Source: Lantana camara (Eukaryota; Streptophyta; Magnoliopsida; Lamiales; Verbenaceae). From it: DNA of 64,000 bases. Each line of letters starts with the position of its first letter. The first letter of the stretch is position 1. Below the pieces are notes generated by a model. That model saw only the letters and a list, made by a program, of their open reading frames with translations. It had not been told where the DNA came from and made no database searches. The translations under genes and the position numbers were made by a program. The stretch spans positions 35,232,001-35,296,000 of the forward strand of contig CM074861.1 in the NCBI GenBank assembly GCA_037501455.1, in the 5' to 3' direction. Shown piece by piece: positions 10,914 to 24,520 of this stretch.

Positions 10914-11335
10914 CAGTTGTAGATCTCCTAACAAATGTTGTATTATTTTAAATAATTACAATTCAACAAGATTACTAATCAGTTCGGTAAATGTTGATTC
11001 TTTGATTGAGCAATAATTATAAATCTCTCGATTAATAAGCAAAGACAACAGCTCAAATCATAATTAATAAATCAAATTAAAGTACAATTTTGCACGCGTT
11101 CTCTATGCAATTGGATCAAGTTGTTGATTGTATTTATTGTTTGATTAATGATCGATCTAAGTTGATCTTGTTCCAAGTTACGGAAAATGCATGAAAAGGT
11201 GAAGATCACAAGTTTACATGTAACGTGTGCAATAGCCATTAAGAATAACCAACGATGCACAAATACGAACACGGTGATACGGATATAAAATAATATAGAT
11301 TTTTTTTTTTTGAATTTTTCATATGAGGAGTATCC

Positions 11336-11374
11336 AACACGACACGACACGACACGACACGACACGACACGACA
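11336..11374. repeat. (CGACA)n microsatellite
   Basis: About seven perfect copies of a 5-bp unit. Confidence 0.9.
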
Positions 11375-14367
11375 AAATGATATTTTTAGAAATGTTCGTG
11401 TATCATATAGAATAACATACATTAACTCTTTTTTATTATTATTATTTTGGGTAAAAACTCTTTTTTATTATATAAATTAACCGTGTACTTATAAACTCCA
11501 ATACCAAACTTGTTGAGTAGATTTAAGATGTCAATTATTATTTTTAAGAAATTAATCAAGTGAAATCTTTATAAATAGTTATATTATTCAAGCATCTTAA
11601 ATTTATATAGTTAGTTATTATCATATGTAATTATTGTATTAATTAATGTAGATCTACTAACGAATTGAGGTGCATTAATTTACGTAGTTAATAACAGTAG
11701 ACGCCATGGCATTGTCACCATTTATTCTTTTAACTAATCCAAAGTAATTGCACATAATTAATGTTTTTCCATCAAAATATATATGCATAATTTAGTAGGG
11801 TTTTAATCATTTTCCTGCTTCATCATGACCTAATAAGTGGTCCAACCAAATACCAATATATATATATACATATATTTACGTGCTGAACATCTTTTCAAGG
11901 CCCTCCATGATAATATAATATTATAATCTTTAACTTAGATTTGCCACTTCCAATATAGGTCGGGGAAGATAAGGTGAGATTTAATTGTTCGAGTTAATTG
12001 CTTGCTCCAATATTTAAATCCAAAAACATTGAAACCTAAAATTAGGGTGGAGTTTTTATTGGAAACTACTGTTTAAATAACACCTTTTTATAATATTATA
12101 TCAGTACTGAATATTTCGTTTTAATTACGTGTGTCATCTCATGTTTTACTAATAAATACAAACCAGATGTGTAGGTAAGTGGTTAAGATTAGGAGAAATA
12201 ATCTTTTAACTTTTTTTATATTATTAACTCTCCTAAATTCAAGACAGTACACTTGGTATGTGCATGTAAGGGAAAAATGAGATAAAACACAAAAATTTGA
12301 TGGAAAGTTCTTGTTATCAATTATGACCGTGTACTTAAAAACTAAAATATGAACCGTTTGGTTAAACCAATATAATATCGAAATGTTAAATCATAACATT
12401 TCACGGTTTTAAAATTATTTCAGAAAATAATAGAATCTCCAACACAATTAGTGACAAAACAATAGATTCAAACTTAGGGCATTATAATTCTAAAATAATA
12501 GGTTGCCAATGTGAAATTGTAATAGCCAAGGAGCCAAATTAAATACGACCAAATAGAGAGTGGGCTTCACTCTTCAGTGTTGGTCAGGTGGGCTGTGAAT
12601 ATTTGTAAAGCATATGTGTCGCCAGAAGGCATGTGATATTTGTAAACTATTCTAAGACACATGCCCTAAATCTCTGCGACAATCAAAGAATATTATATAT
12701 TTAGGTCATATTTCTATATGAAAAAGTTCAAACTAGTTGAATTTTAAAAGTTGAACAAATAAATATTCTCATGGCCCAATAAGAATTTTTGGTGGTCTAT
12801 GAAATCTGATTAATATTAGCCCAATTAAAACTTGGGCTTGGAGTGACCAACATTCTATTCTCCGGTGTATTGAGGTATATATATTAGTATATACCTAGAT
12901 TTTTACAGCTGCATGCATGATAATGGGGACAGAATGAAAATGGAAAATACATTTTTGGAATATACTCTAAATAAAGAAAAATAATCAGCACTTTATTATT
13001 TTGTCTTCATTGAATAACTGAAGGATTTATATATAGGGGTTTTGTTAAACATATTTTTGCTGTTGTCATAACATATCTTTATTATACATGGTGTGGCGGT
13101 TCGCTTCTCGATTAAGGTATGTTTTGGTACGTGTGAGCGCGATTTCCTTTTCCGCACTTTAATTCTTTGAATATGTGCTTTAATTGGCTTTCGTATTTGT
13201 GCTTATGTGTAATTTGTGCCTTGAGTGTTATACGTGGAATTATAGAATGTTAATTATGTGTTCGTATTGTAATTGTTGGACTTTAATAGCATGTTTCATG
13301 TTTAAAAACAATACGTGCCTATTTGGGGATTAAAATGTAATTAGGGGTAAAACGGTAAATTTAATTTCGAATCTGGAAACTGAATAGATAATCTTGATTT
13401 TGGGTTGGAAATTTTATGATGAGTTCGTGAGCGCTTGTTTCGTCCAAATCGAAGTTCGAACGAAGAAGTTATGACCGTTTTACGAAACCTAAGCTACTTT
13501 GACCCAATTTCAGACCCAATTTGCCTAAGTCCTAACCATTTGACGCGCTCCATGTCCCGTTATCCTACCCAAATAAGGACCCAATTTCATATTTTTATAA
13601 CCCATTATATTAAACATCTCTTACCAAGAGACATCTAATTTTCTAAAATCAAACTAAGCTTTTAATGTTCCAAAAGCTTCTTTTTCCTCATTCATTCAAA
13701 ACCTCCATTGAAGGCCCAAGCTCAAGAATACCAAGAGATTGTAGGATAAAGCTCCAAGAATTCAAGATTTCTTCCCCACATCTGTTTTCTAAGAATTTAA
13801 GGTAAGCTTTGTATAAATTATTTGATTAATCTTGGTTTTTGATTTCTTGATAGAAGCATGACTTAGGAATTAGAATTATGAGCTCCAATCCATGCTTTGA
13901 TAGTAAATTTGTGTTATAAGGGTGTTAAATGAGTTGTAGGAGCATGTTTAGGTTGAATTCTTGCTAACTCCATGAATCCTCCATTACTGGACTTTTGAAG
14001 TTTTGAAAGTTTTCTTGCATGTCTATTATCGACTTGATTTCTTTGGAGTTTGATGATTGAGAATGATTATATTCGAGTTTTTATGAAGTTTGGAATCAAT
14101 TTGGGTTGAATTTATGCTTGGAATGAAGTTTCACCATTGAAGACCTTGCTTGAAGCTTTAAAACTCTTGATTATCTGAATTTCTTACTTTTGAGACTGAC
14201 TTTGATGGGTTTTATGCTCTTAATATGTTCCTATATGATATATAAATGTTGTGCAATGTTTATACCTTGTTTTGAGACTTTGTTGCTGGGTTTTGGGATG
14301 ATTTAAAATCATTCCCATCAAGTTTTCAAACTTTTATCAGCACTTGACGTTTGGGGTTGACTATCCT

Positions 14368-14558
14368 AAACGACCGTTTGGGTTTGTAGTTCATTCTGCA
14401 AACCGCCGTTTAGAGCCATCTGTTTCAGGCCAGACAGGTCCAAACGGGCGTTTAGGTTTACAAAGTAATTTGTAAACGGCCGTTTGGTGCCTCTTTTTTT
14501 GGGCAGAACGATTCACACGGCCGTTTAGCTCCGTAGTGTAATAATCACACGGGCGTTT
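14368..14558. promoter_or_regulatory. Six AAACGGCCGTTT-type palindromes in LTR A
   Basis: Units start at 14368, 14400, 14442, 14474, 14515 and 14547; spacing is 32, 42, 32, 41, 32. One unit (14474) is the perfect palindrome AAACGGCCGTTT; the others differ at one to three positions. Three pairs at 32 bp recur with a 73-74 bp period. The array lies between the candidate splice donor (13801) and acceptor (23509) of the LTR. Confidence 0.8.
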
Positions 14559-15388
14559 GACACTCTCGGGTCAAGTTTTGATTTTTGTTCGTTAAACATA
14601 TCTTAGTTCTCATATGTTCTTTTCCTAACCCCTATTATGTTCCTAACACATTGTAACTTTAATTTAAGTTGTGAAACCTTTTGCATGCCTTAGATTGTGA
14701 TTATGTGTTACGACCATGCTTAGATTGCCTTTTATTTGCTAAGTTATGCATATTGTCGAATTCGTATGACCTCCTACTTGACATGTGGCTTTGTACTACT
14801 ACCTATGCTCTTGATTGATTATCATATTTAATTAAGTGCATAACATGGCTCCATGTGCATGCATATCTCTTATGATTGAACTTGATATTTAGCCGTGCGT
14901 CATTTAATTGCTTGAGTCGAGTCTTATTTGTGAGTTGTGGTTGTGCTGTGTTGTTAGGTTTTGAGTCTTAGGACGAGGAAACATGATCATTGGTTGTGGG
15001 TTACTTGTGTTCGTTAAGCTCGAAAGTAAGGTGAGTTTATTATCCTTTTGGCTGCAGACACACCGTAAGACCTTCACATTATTTGTTTTCAGACACCCTC
15101 TTTGCAAAACTATGTATAGGCTTAGTATGCCGTTTTCAGAGCTTGACTCATATGTACTTATGTATTTGTTTTGTTAATCAAAACCGTTTTGCAAAAGTAT
15201 GAAAATGATTTGTTATTAGGGATATGTACCCAAATCGGATTTCGGATTAAGATATGTATGTAAGTAAGCTTGTGGCGAGATTTGGTATGTATGTGTGGTT
15301 CCAGAATAATCCTAGACCGGTGGACTCCGGGGAGACAGTCGGAGGGGTGCTGGAGTAGGAGACGGTAGACGGCGGGGAGGCTAGGCGT

Positions 15389-15991
15389 GGCTTCGGACCT
15401 TGGATGTTGGCCAAGAGGGCCTGGCCCGTACGCAAGGACGGCGCGCGTGATCAGAGCAACTCAAACCCTAGTAACCATAACAGATTTGGTATCTTTGACC
15501 GTTTAACGGAGGAAACCCAACCAGGGGAAAGTCACCCAGTTTCGGCGCCGATTGAGCGTAATAAAAGGCAGCCCGTTAAACGCGTAAATACAAAAGGGAA
15601 AGATAAGATTCCAAATAAAATTCTCCAACGACCTTCTGCTGATGTCAGTGGCCAAGAAAAGATTCCTTTCGATTTGGACATCCCCAGCTCTAGCTTCACC
15701 TTTTCGGCAGGCAATGATAATACCAAAACGACAATATCTCTTAGAACCGAATCCCTACAGCAGCACATCAAGAAGACTACACCAAGACAGATGAGGGTCG
15801 CGACTGTGCCACATGCAACAGAGGACGTAAGTGGGGAGATGAATAACAATATGGATATTGGGATGGCAGCAAAATCCCTGCCCGCACCTGGTAGCCAGCC
15901 GGCTGATTGGGGGGATGACGTGACGGATGGAGGCGATGGCTTCCCTTGGGATCCAGACCCGCGAGGTGACCCAGAGGCATTCGTGATGTAA
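15389..15991 (+). pseudogene. LINE ORF1, C-terminal part
   Basis: The frame enters from upstream and reads GFGPWML at about 15389-15409, a motif seen in plant L1 ORF1 nucleic-acid-binding proteins just after the folded domain. The remainder (from 15404, about 195 codons) is polar and low in recognisable structure, as is usual for the C-terminal tail. A stop at 15989-15991 ends it, but the same frame stays open to the inserted LTR at 16064, so the original protein may have been longer. A stop upstream at about 15359 separates it from any earlier coding sequence. Confidence 0.65.
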
Positions 15992-16063
15992 CAAAATGAG
16001 CTATATGAAGTGGAGGTGGATGGTAACATGGCCATGGTTACAGATGTGGAGCACGGCATGGGG

Positions 16064-18768
16064 TGTAGCACCCGCGACGAGAGCACTACATCCCCGCATT
16101 ATGAGTTCGGTAAACATATGAAATGGCTAATCCATACATGAACTAAACTCACAGCGAACGGAAGATAATAAAAAGACTATCCTAGCTAGGCGGAATCTAA
16201 CCCTGTAACAATTCAATAATACCAGCGATGCGGAAGCAAGGCAAGGACATTTTCAATATCCATGAGAAATAAATGCAATTCTACAGAAAAGTAAATATGA
16301 GTTCCACTAATTGATACACCTGTCCTAACCTGTCCCGAACCAATACAATACAATAATATAACCACGGGTTCAACTAGAGCCAAAATCCTGTCCTAACTTG
16401 TCCCGAAACAATATCACTTCAGTAAATGGCACACCGGCCCAATAGTAAATAAATAACTCAATACAAGACGGGAAACAGTGCAGTATGTGATGAGTGTACA
16501 AGTGAGGGACTTGATAAAGACTCGACAACTCTAACTCCGCCCTAGGAACCAACACGTGCAAAAGAAACTGGAGGAAAGGGAAAAGAGGGGTCAGTCTCTA
16601 GAAGACTGAGTGAGCAGGAGGTGTACATATATATAGAAACATGCACATGCAAGGTGTAAATCCCGAAAAACGTTTTAGTTAAAGTAGTTCCCGTGAGGGT
16701 AAGAAATCACTTAAGCTATGCTCGGACTTTACAACTATCACTTTAGACACTTAGTTACAATTTCAGGCTACCAGTGGCTCGGCGAGTGAGCGTGCACAAT
16801 CTCCAACCAAACTCCGACAGTGTACAATGATTAAGTTTCAGTTATTTAATGGTGATCAAGCAATTCAATCGTTATTATACCGTGCAATAGTGTAACAGTG
16901 TTCACACTCAGTACAGTCAATCAGTGCAATCAATCACGACAATAATCCCTGGGTCACCCGTGGTGCCGGACTCTCCCAAGATCTCCTTTTCCCTCCATGA
17001 TGGTTCGGGTAGCTAGCCCTCGCCATCCAGTCAGTGTGAGCATCAGGAACATGACTCCTATGCCCGGAACTCCTTCCTCCACTAATCTCCTAGTGGATTC
17101 AGGGGTCATCCTAACAACATGGAACTGTGCAAGAGGTCACCGTCGGCCCGATACCTCCCCAGCTCGCTTAATACACAAGTCCCAGGGCCCTCAATCAGTG
17201 TGCAGTACAGTATCTCGCCAAAACAGAAACGATCAGTGAGTAACAATAGCAAAAACAATACGTTCAGTTTAATAAAGGTTTACTCGATTACACACATGAA
17301 AATAATATAAATACAAATATGATTTTTTAGACCAAATATCATTCATGCAGGTTTTAGGGCTCGATAGGTAGCTAGAACGAAAACACACTTACCTGACAAG
17401 TGACGAAACAATATAAGTGTGCAGGACAGAGTTCACTCGACCGATAATCTCTGCCCTGGAGAAGAACTGGATAAGAAGGGAAACAATTTCTACTCGTGAG
17501 AGGAGACTCAATAATGATACCAATTACGACGCACGACATTGATATGAAATGACATGAAATATATGAAACGATATACAAGATGGTAAGCTAAGTCATGTAA
17601 CACTTACATTCACTAAACTAGTTCAATTACATGAAATTATGCAAGTAAAACGATGCAATAATACTTAGACATTCAAAGGAAGTCACGAAATAACAATACA
17701 TGAACAAAGCATGAAAATACATTGAAACAGTGCCGGGAATGACCTCGCTAGCTCTGGGAATGGCCATGCTCAGCGGTCCCGCCCATGGGAACGGCCATTC
17801 CGGTTCCACGCTTGAGCTGGGAACGGCCGAACTTCTCCCCGCGGCTCTGTAAAGAATTAGCTGGTATGACCCCTGGGAATGTCCGTTCCCAACTCCAGTA
17901 CAACACGGGAATGACCGTTCCCACCTGGTTCGCCTGGTACGAAGCAGAAACAGCAACAATGGCGGAAAAGACACACTCCACACACAAACACAACCCAAAA
18001 CCACTCCAAAATGCATGAAATTAATACCACGGATCAAGTAAAACACATAGATCATATATTTGCACGTTAGAACTCGTAAAACGGCCTTGAACATATAAAA
18101 CTCATACCCCGATTACTATTCATCATCTTCCCAAAACATCACATAAGCATATATCCGAGGCACGAAAGCTATATCAAATTAAAGCACGTAACGAATAGAG
18201 CACGAATCTTACCTTAGGTCATTGATCGGACGGTTGGATCTTGAAAATCCGAGCTTGAGATCTTGGAGCCAAAATTAGGAATTTCCTTCTCTCTTCCTTC
18301 ATGGCTGCTAATGATCAATCAAAATGGGGAAAAAGGGATAAGGCTGGCCCTTTTAGGGCTGGTCAACAGGGTCGGTATAAACGGGTAGGGTCAAGCGGTA
18401 TCCGGTCCACCCGGATACCATTTTAAAACGGTTGGGCAATCAAATAGCTTTAAAAAAATAAAAGGTTAAGTATTTGAATCCGAATCACCAAAACGAACTC
18501 AATAATAAGGTTAGAATTCGAATCCGAATTCCCGGGCTCAAGGTAGCCACTAAGGCCTCAAAACACCCTAATTAAAATTAGGTTCCTATCTTACAATTAT
18601 TGGACAATTGAGTTCGAGTACAATTTAAATAAATTTCTAAAGCGGATATAATTAAATAAAATTACACGTTGACACGTTTAACATGCGACATAACATAAAT
18701 CACATAATTACTGAATTAAACTCTCTCGTGACGTTGTACCTGACTTGTCGGGAAAACGGGGCGTTACA
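16064..18768 (-). mobile_element. Solo LTR, gypsy-like family D (minus strand)
   Basis: On the minus strand it begins TGTAACGCCCCG (from 18768) and ends GGGTGCTACA (at 16064), 2705 bp. Flanks are TGGGG (16059-16063) and TCGGG (18769-18773), a 5-bp duplication with one mismatch. A candidate splice donor, AAG|GTAAGATT, reads on the minus strand at about 18213. It disrupts the LINE near the ORF1/ORF2 junction. Confidence 0.85.
17736..17921. promoter_or_regulatory. Six GGAACGGCCGTTCC-type palindromes in LTR D
   Basis: Units start at 17736, 17757, 17788, 17820, 17876 and 17908. Spacings 17757-17788, 17788-17820 and 17876-17908 are 31, 32 and 32 bp. Examples are GGAACGGCCATTCC and GGAATGACCGTTCC. 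It is the same architecture as families A and C with a different palindrome. Confidence 0.75.
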
Positions 18769-18820
18769 TCGGGAGATCGGACTATTGAGCCAGTCATTTA
18801 CTCGCCTTTTCACCGTTCTG

Positions 18821-21800
18821 ATGAGAGTCTTAACGTGGAATTACAAGGGCACGGGGAATGAGAGTTTTCGAAGGAATTTTTGGGAGATTATACGTGAATA
18901 CCGTCCAGGGGTGGTCTTTCTTCTTGAGACCAAAGTCAGTGAGATGTGAGCAAATAGGATTGCAGCAGGACTTGGTTTCCCAAATGTTTGTAAAGCGCCA
19001 ACCCAGAGGAGGGAAGATGGCATATGGATGTTGTGGGATAACCAACAAATTGAGATTGAGGTGTTACACGTGTCGCAACAGGTTATTCATGCTATGGTGG
19101 AACCCCAGTCTGAGAGAATGTGGGTGCTTTCGGTAGTGTATGCTAGCCCAAACCTCACGCGAAGAGAGGAGCTTTGGGAAACGCTCGAACTTTTTAATGG
19201 AACTCACGAACACCCTTGGATGCTAGCTGGTGACTTCAATGACATATTGGGCCTAGCGAGAAGTATGGGGGGCGAGACATTAATTGGAACAGATGCTTAG
19301 CTTTCAAAGATCACATCGACAGTTGTGGTCTCCTTGAGCTGACAATGCATGGACCGCGTTACACATGGGAAGACACCTTAAACGGAGGTTGTAAGGTGAT
19401 GGAGAAGCTGGATCGAGTCCTAGTTAACGCTGCTTGGGGGGTTAAATTTTCCGGAAGGGGTGGCTTTCGTATTGCCAAGAGCACATTCCAATCATCATCC
19501 CATGCTCACATATTGCTTGGGAAGAGATCCACCACCCAGCAACCGTCCCTTTCGATTTGAGATTGCTTGGGACACGGACCTGGGGTGCCGGAGTATTATG
19601 AAACAGATTTGGAAAGAGGATAAAAATTTCGTGGAGGCGGTTCAGCTTCTTCCCGAAGCGCTGAGCATTTGGAATAAGAGTTGCTTTGGTAATGTGTTCA
19701 TTAAAAAACGAAAGTTGAGAGCAAGACTTTTGGGCATCCAAAGACTTGATCAGGAGAAATTGCATCTGAAACTACAGGCGCTGGAATGTGAGTTGACAAC
19801 AGAATACAATATCTTATTGGAACAAGAGGAAAAGATATGGTTCCAAAAATCACGTATAGACTGGCTGCGGTTTGGGGATCGGAACACGCGTTTTTTTCGT
19901 ATTTCAACTATAACCCGCCGGAGACGGAACCGGATTACTACGCTACGCATTGGGGATAGATGGGTTACAAATATTCGAGAACTCCAAGACCATGTTCGCA
20001 AGTTCTATGCTAATTTATTCCAATGCAGTAGTGAACAGGCGGTGGGGGAGCTTCCTCGAAGCAGATTCCAACAATTTCTAAAACAGGAATGAAAGAGCAG
20101 GTTAAGCCGGTCGTCAACATGGGAGGAGGTGCATTCAGTGGTCCAAAGCATGAATCCTTTCAAAGCCCCGGGCCCCGACGGCTGCCAGACCTTTTTCTTC
20201 CAAAGATACTGGGATGTCATCGGAACGTCGGTGGTGAGGCTCATTAATGAGTGTTTGGAAAGTGAAATAGTACCATCGGAGATTGGGCAAGCTTACATAT
20301 GCCTAATACCAAAATCTGCCAATCCGAAGACCATCAGTGAATTTCGGCCTATTGCTCTTTGTAACGTCATGCTGAAAATCAAAACCAAGTTACTCGTGCT
20401 TCGTCTGAAACCGTTTATAAGACATGTGGTGAGCCCCAATCAGAATAGTTTTATTCCGGGTAGGAGTACCCATGACAACATCCTGATCCTGCAAGAAGTT
20501 CTTCATACGATGCACAATTCGAAGGATCGACGGGATAGTATGGTGATCGAGCTGGATATTGAGAAAGCATATGATAGAGTCCGTTGGGATTTTCTTCGGG
20601 AACCTTTGGTTTTTTTGACTTGCCGGAGAACATCATAAATGTTATAATGAGCGCGGTTAGTTGCATCAAACCGACGATACTCTGGAATGGTGAACCGACC
20701 GATCCAATACAACCCTCGTGCGGGATACGACAAGGTGACCCCATATCACCCTACCTGTTCGTACTTTGTATAGAAAGGCTATCGTATCTTATTGAAGAGG
20801 CGGTGTCGGAAGGGGATTGGAAATCGGTGGCTGTGAGTAAGGGCGGGTCATATCTTTCTCACCTTATTTACAGATGACATTATATTGATGGGTGAGGCGA
20901 CGAGGAAGGGGGCCATTCGGATTAAGGAAGTGATGGATACGTTTAGCAAAACATCGGGACTTAACTTCAACTCAAGCAAGTCCAGTGTGGTTTTTGCCCC
21001 TGCGGTGCCTCTGTCACCTCTTAGGGATTAGCGAAAAACCGCAGTTGGGGCGGTACCTAGGGGTGCAGATTGGTTACGGGCGCGGTAACGATAGGGATTT
21101 CTCAAACGTTATTGAAAGAGTGGAGAAGAAACTTGTGGGCTCGAAAGCCCAAAACTTGAGTATGGCTGGTTGGGTGACACTGATTCAATCTGTCACCAAT
21201 TCGATACCTATTTACCAAATGCACACAAACTGGTTTCCCCGGCATGTGTGTGATAAGTTGGACCTGCTGAATCGGAGTTTCCTATGGGCGACGGATGCTT
21301 CTCAGAAACGAACGCATCTGGTTGGTTGGGAGACTGCCATTAAGAAGAAAGAAAACGGAGGGCTTGGTTTAAAGGAGGCTCGCAAGAGCAATATTGCAAT
21401 GCTTGCAAAAACCGGGTGGAGGGTTCTTAAGAAAACAGAGACGGTGTGGGAGCAGATTTTCAGCAAGAAGTACTTGAAGGGGGAGAGTATTTTGGAGCAC
21501 AAACCGAAACCGAATCACTCGAGGGCTTGGAAAGGCATCGTGCGTAGCATCCAAGCAGTGAGAGTATTTTGGAGCACAAATCGAAACCGAATCACTCGCG
21601 GGCTTGGAAAGGCATCGTGCGTAGCATCCAAGCAGTGAAGGCGCAGATCCGATGGCTGATTAGGGATGGACGGTGTATTAATCTTTGGGGTGTACGGTGG
21701 CTGCAAGGAGTCGCTATTCGGGATAGATTACAGGGGCCCGTTCATGAGGAGGATGTAGGCCTACATGTTCGGGACATTGTGGGTGATAATAAATCTTGGA

Positions 21801-22938
21801 AGTTTGAGGGATTGAGAACGTCGTTGCTAGAGGATATTCACAAGGAGATTCTCAGCGTTCCTATTCCACTGGAAGAGCAAGAAGATAGCCTCATCTGGGG
21901 TACTCAAGTTGGGAGATTTTCATGCAAGTCAACGTATAATATGCTTATGGAACTTGGGACCCAATCGGATAGGAACTTCTGATGGATATGGGGTTCAAAG
22001 TACCCCCAGAAATTCAAAATTTTTCTCTGGCTAAGCTGTCAGGATCGGCTGCTCACCAAGTCGTTGCGGTATGATCGACACTTTGGGGGTGATGATTGTT
22101 GTTGCAGGGGTTGCGACACCAGGGAAGATGTCGAACACATCCTCCGAAGCTGCGCAGTTGCGAGACATATCTGGAGAAGGGTGCTTGAACATAAAGATTG
22201 GCAGTGTTTCGAGGCTATACAGGGCTTAAATTGGCTTGAGATAGCGAGCAACTTGAGGTTGCCGAATCTGCTGAAACCGAATTGTGAGTGGAGTGTAATG
22301 ATGATGGCTGTCCTTTGGAGTTTATGGAAGCTATGAAACAAGTGGTTTTATCAGAAATCTAAGGAACGACCATGGCTTACGTTGAACAACATCATGGTGT
22401 TGGCTACGGAGTTAAAACAGGCTATGGGCGTGAGTTCAACCAGAGCTGCGAGATTGAAAGCCGTTTTACCTTGGATTGTCCCATCTCCGGGATGGGTGAA
22501 GTTAAACTCAGATGGCAGCTATTATGGCCACAACAATCAGGCAGCGACCGGGGGTTTGGTTCGGGACAGCTCGGGTAAGTGAGTGTTTGCCTTTTCGATG
22601 AGATTCGGGAAGTTACTATCACCATGGCTGAGCTGCTGGGTTTGAGACAAGGTCTTCACCTTGCGTGGGAAAGACGTTTCCCTAAAATGGAGATTGAGGT
22701 TGACTCAGAAGTGGTTGTTAAGCTGGTTAACACTGAGGATATTGATGATCATCCTATGCGGAATCTGATTTTGGATTGTCGGGCTTTATTGAGGAAGCCT
22801 TGGGAGGTTACTCTCAATCACATTTCGAGATCGCGGAATGAGAACACTGACAGATTTGCTAGAAAAGGGCACACGCTTATGGATAGTTTGGTGGTCTGGG
22901 AGTGGCCCTGGCTCGAGGAGAATGATGAGTTTGGTTAG
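18821..22938 (+). pseudogene. LINE ORF2: endonuclease, RT, RNase H, broken
   Basis: ORF2 nicks target DNA and primes reverse transcription from the nick. The start at 18821 opens MRVLTWNYKGTGNE, the N-terminus of an APE-type endonuclease; LAGDFND lies near 19230. Reverse transcriptase runs from about 20130 (KAPGPDG, 20165) through FRPIALCNV (20342), ELDIEKAYDRV (20545) and IRQGDPISPYLF (20726) to FTDD near 20870 (usually FADD). A zinc-binding region (CRGCDTREDVEHIL, about 22107) and an RNase H-like domain with D, E, D, D residues (about 22510-22860) follow. Damage: in-frame TGA at 18947; frameshifts near 19258, 19450, 20600 and 20870; a 77-bp tandem duplication near 21483; and stops near 20090, 21980, 22335 and 22580. 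Confidence 0.92.
21483..21636 (+). repeat. 77-bp tandem duplication inside LINE ORF2
   Basis: The unit starting at 21483 is repeated at 21560 with a few substitutions. As 77 is not a multiple of three, it shifts the reading frame. Confidence 0.9.
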
Positions 22939-24520
22939 TGGTCCGTAACCCTGCGTGGGTTTTGCTCCGTTTAGGACCAAAAAGAAAAAAAAGACACTTA
23001 TGGATATATTGAGCTTACGGGATTGAGAAAGTGGGAACGCCGAGAAAGCATCGGGCCTAAAGGCTTACCCTCAATCGATCCCACCATTTTGAGAATTCGG
23101 ATCACCAATGGAGGTGTTGGTGCTATGTTTTCTTGAGCCAGCTGGATGAATCCTTTCGAACGGATGATTCCTTCTGAAGGTTACGTTGGGCTTCGTAAAC
23201 CCCGTAACAACTATGTGTGGATGGTAGGGCCGTACACCCTTCATCAATGGCATAAAGGTGGAGATTGTTTGTAAGTCTGTTGTTTTTATGTTGTAGAAGT
23301 GAAGGTTAGAGCGTTCGTTCTCACCGAGCATTTTACTTTATTTTGTTAGTTCATGGGACCGTTCTCTTTCTAGAACTTACATTGATTTTGAAAAGTAAGA
23401 ACCCAAACACCTTTGTATAGTATGCATTGTACCCCTTGTAATTCTATATGTACTTAGCCCTCACCTGTTCGTTTGAGCTGACCTCGTTTCCCTTTTGTGT
23501 CGTCTGCAGGTTTTGAGGTCGTGTTAGGCGGTGTTATTTGAGTCCTTCGTGTTGGGAAATACAAAACAGTCACATCGGAATTAATTTTTTTTCCCAAAAG
23601 CAAGATCTAGACTTGCAATTGCTATTCTCGATTCATAGAGATTTCAGGAACTTACGAAGATTGTAGCTTTCTCGACACGTTTTGAGCTGCCCTCAAACGC
23701 CCTTCAAGTGGTAAGTCACTCAAACTTCTTCGAATCTTAAAGACTCCGAAATCACAATCCTCTAGAGTAATAATCCACACCAACCTCGATCACGATCTAA
23801 ACAGGGAGGATGCTAGTACTATATTTAGTGTTTAGGCTCTAAGGGATTTGTATGAAGTAATTTGGAGAAATTCTTGTATCATTCTACCATGGGGTTCGAA
23901 CCCCACCCTTAAATAGGTTAGGGTGGTTCGAACCCCCTTGTCTTGTTGGAGTGGGTTTCCTTAGCCCTCAAAACTTTGAATTACTTGCTAGGTAAGAAAG
24001 GTATTCTACTTTGACCAAAAGTCTCCTTTGATCAACTTGTCCAGCAAGAAACTCTATCTAATTCTCTTAGATATTTTCATGGGATATTTTATTTATTCAT
24101 AATAAATAAATAAATACTAATAATTAATTATTTAATAGACTTAAACTCCAAATTAGGACTTAATATTAATTTATAATTAAATTAAAGTCCATTAAATAAT
24201 TAATCAAAATTAATTATTTAATTTATCACACAAGAGTGACAAATGTCCCACACGTGTGGCTAGGCATGCAAACGAGATGAGCCGGCTCGAGGATAGCTCG
24301 TGTTTGGGTTCGAATATGATGAGCCGAGGCAAGGCTCGGCTTGAAGGGCTTCGAACCCAAGCCCGAGCCATATGTTTCTGGGCTCGTGGCTCGCGAGCCA
24401 TAGTATAATTTAACGTTTAAGTTTTAACCCTAGAATCAAAATTCATCTCCTAGAATCCCACTTCGCCATTTCCATTTCCCTTTTCAGCGCCCAAACCCCA
24501 AAGCCACCCCCACCGCCACC

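Larger units (their letters stand above)
9499..13091. other. Intergenic sequence, no gene seen
   Basis: AT-rich with many stops in all frames. The open frame 10475-10951 shows no domain and ends in a simple repeat. I see only the two short tandem repeats listed separately. Confidence 0.6.
15300..22995 (+). mobile_element. L1-type LINE, 5'-truncated, interrupted by a solo LTR
   Basis: It contains the end of ORF1 and all of ORF2 (endonuclease, reverse transcriptase, zinc-binding domain, RNase H), in the plant L1 order. The 3' end is an A-rich stretch at about 22979-22994. The left boundary is uncertain to about 40 bases, and I could not identify a target-site duplication. Removing the 2.7-kb insert at 16064-18768 leaves about 5 kb. 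Confidence 0.88.

Noticed and set aside
10475..10951. 158-codon open frame in the intergenic region
   Set aside because: No domain, biased composition, last part is the GGATGT repeat; no promoter or splice context seen.
14368..14558. CRISPR-like array from regularly spaced palindromes
   Set aside because: The organism is a plant, units are short and degenerate, spacers are not unique inserts, and the array lies inside an LTR with the same layout in four families.
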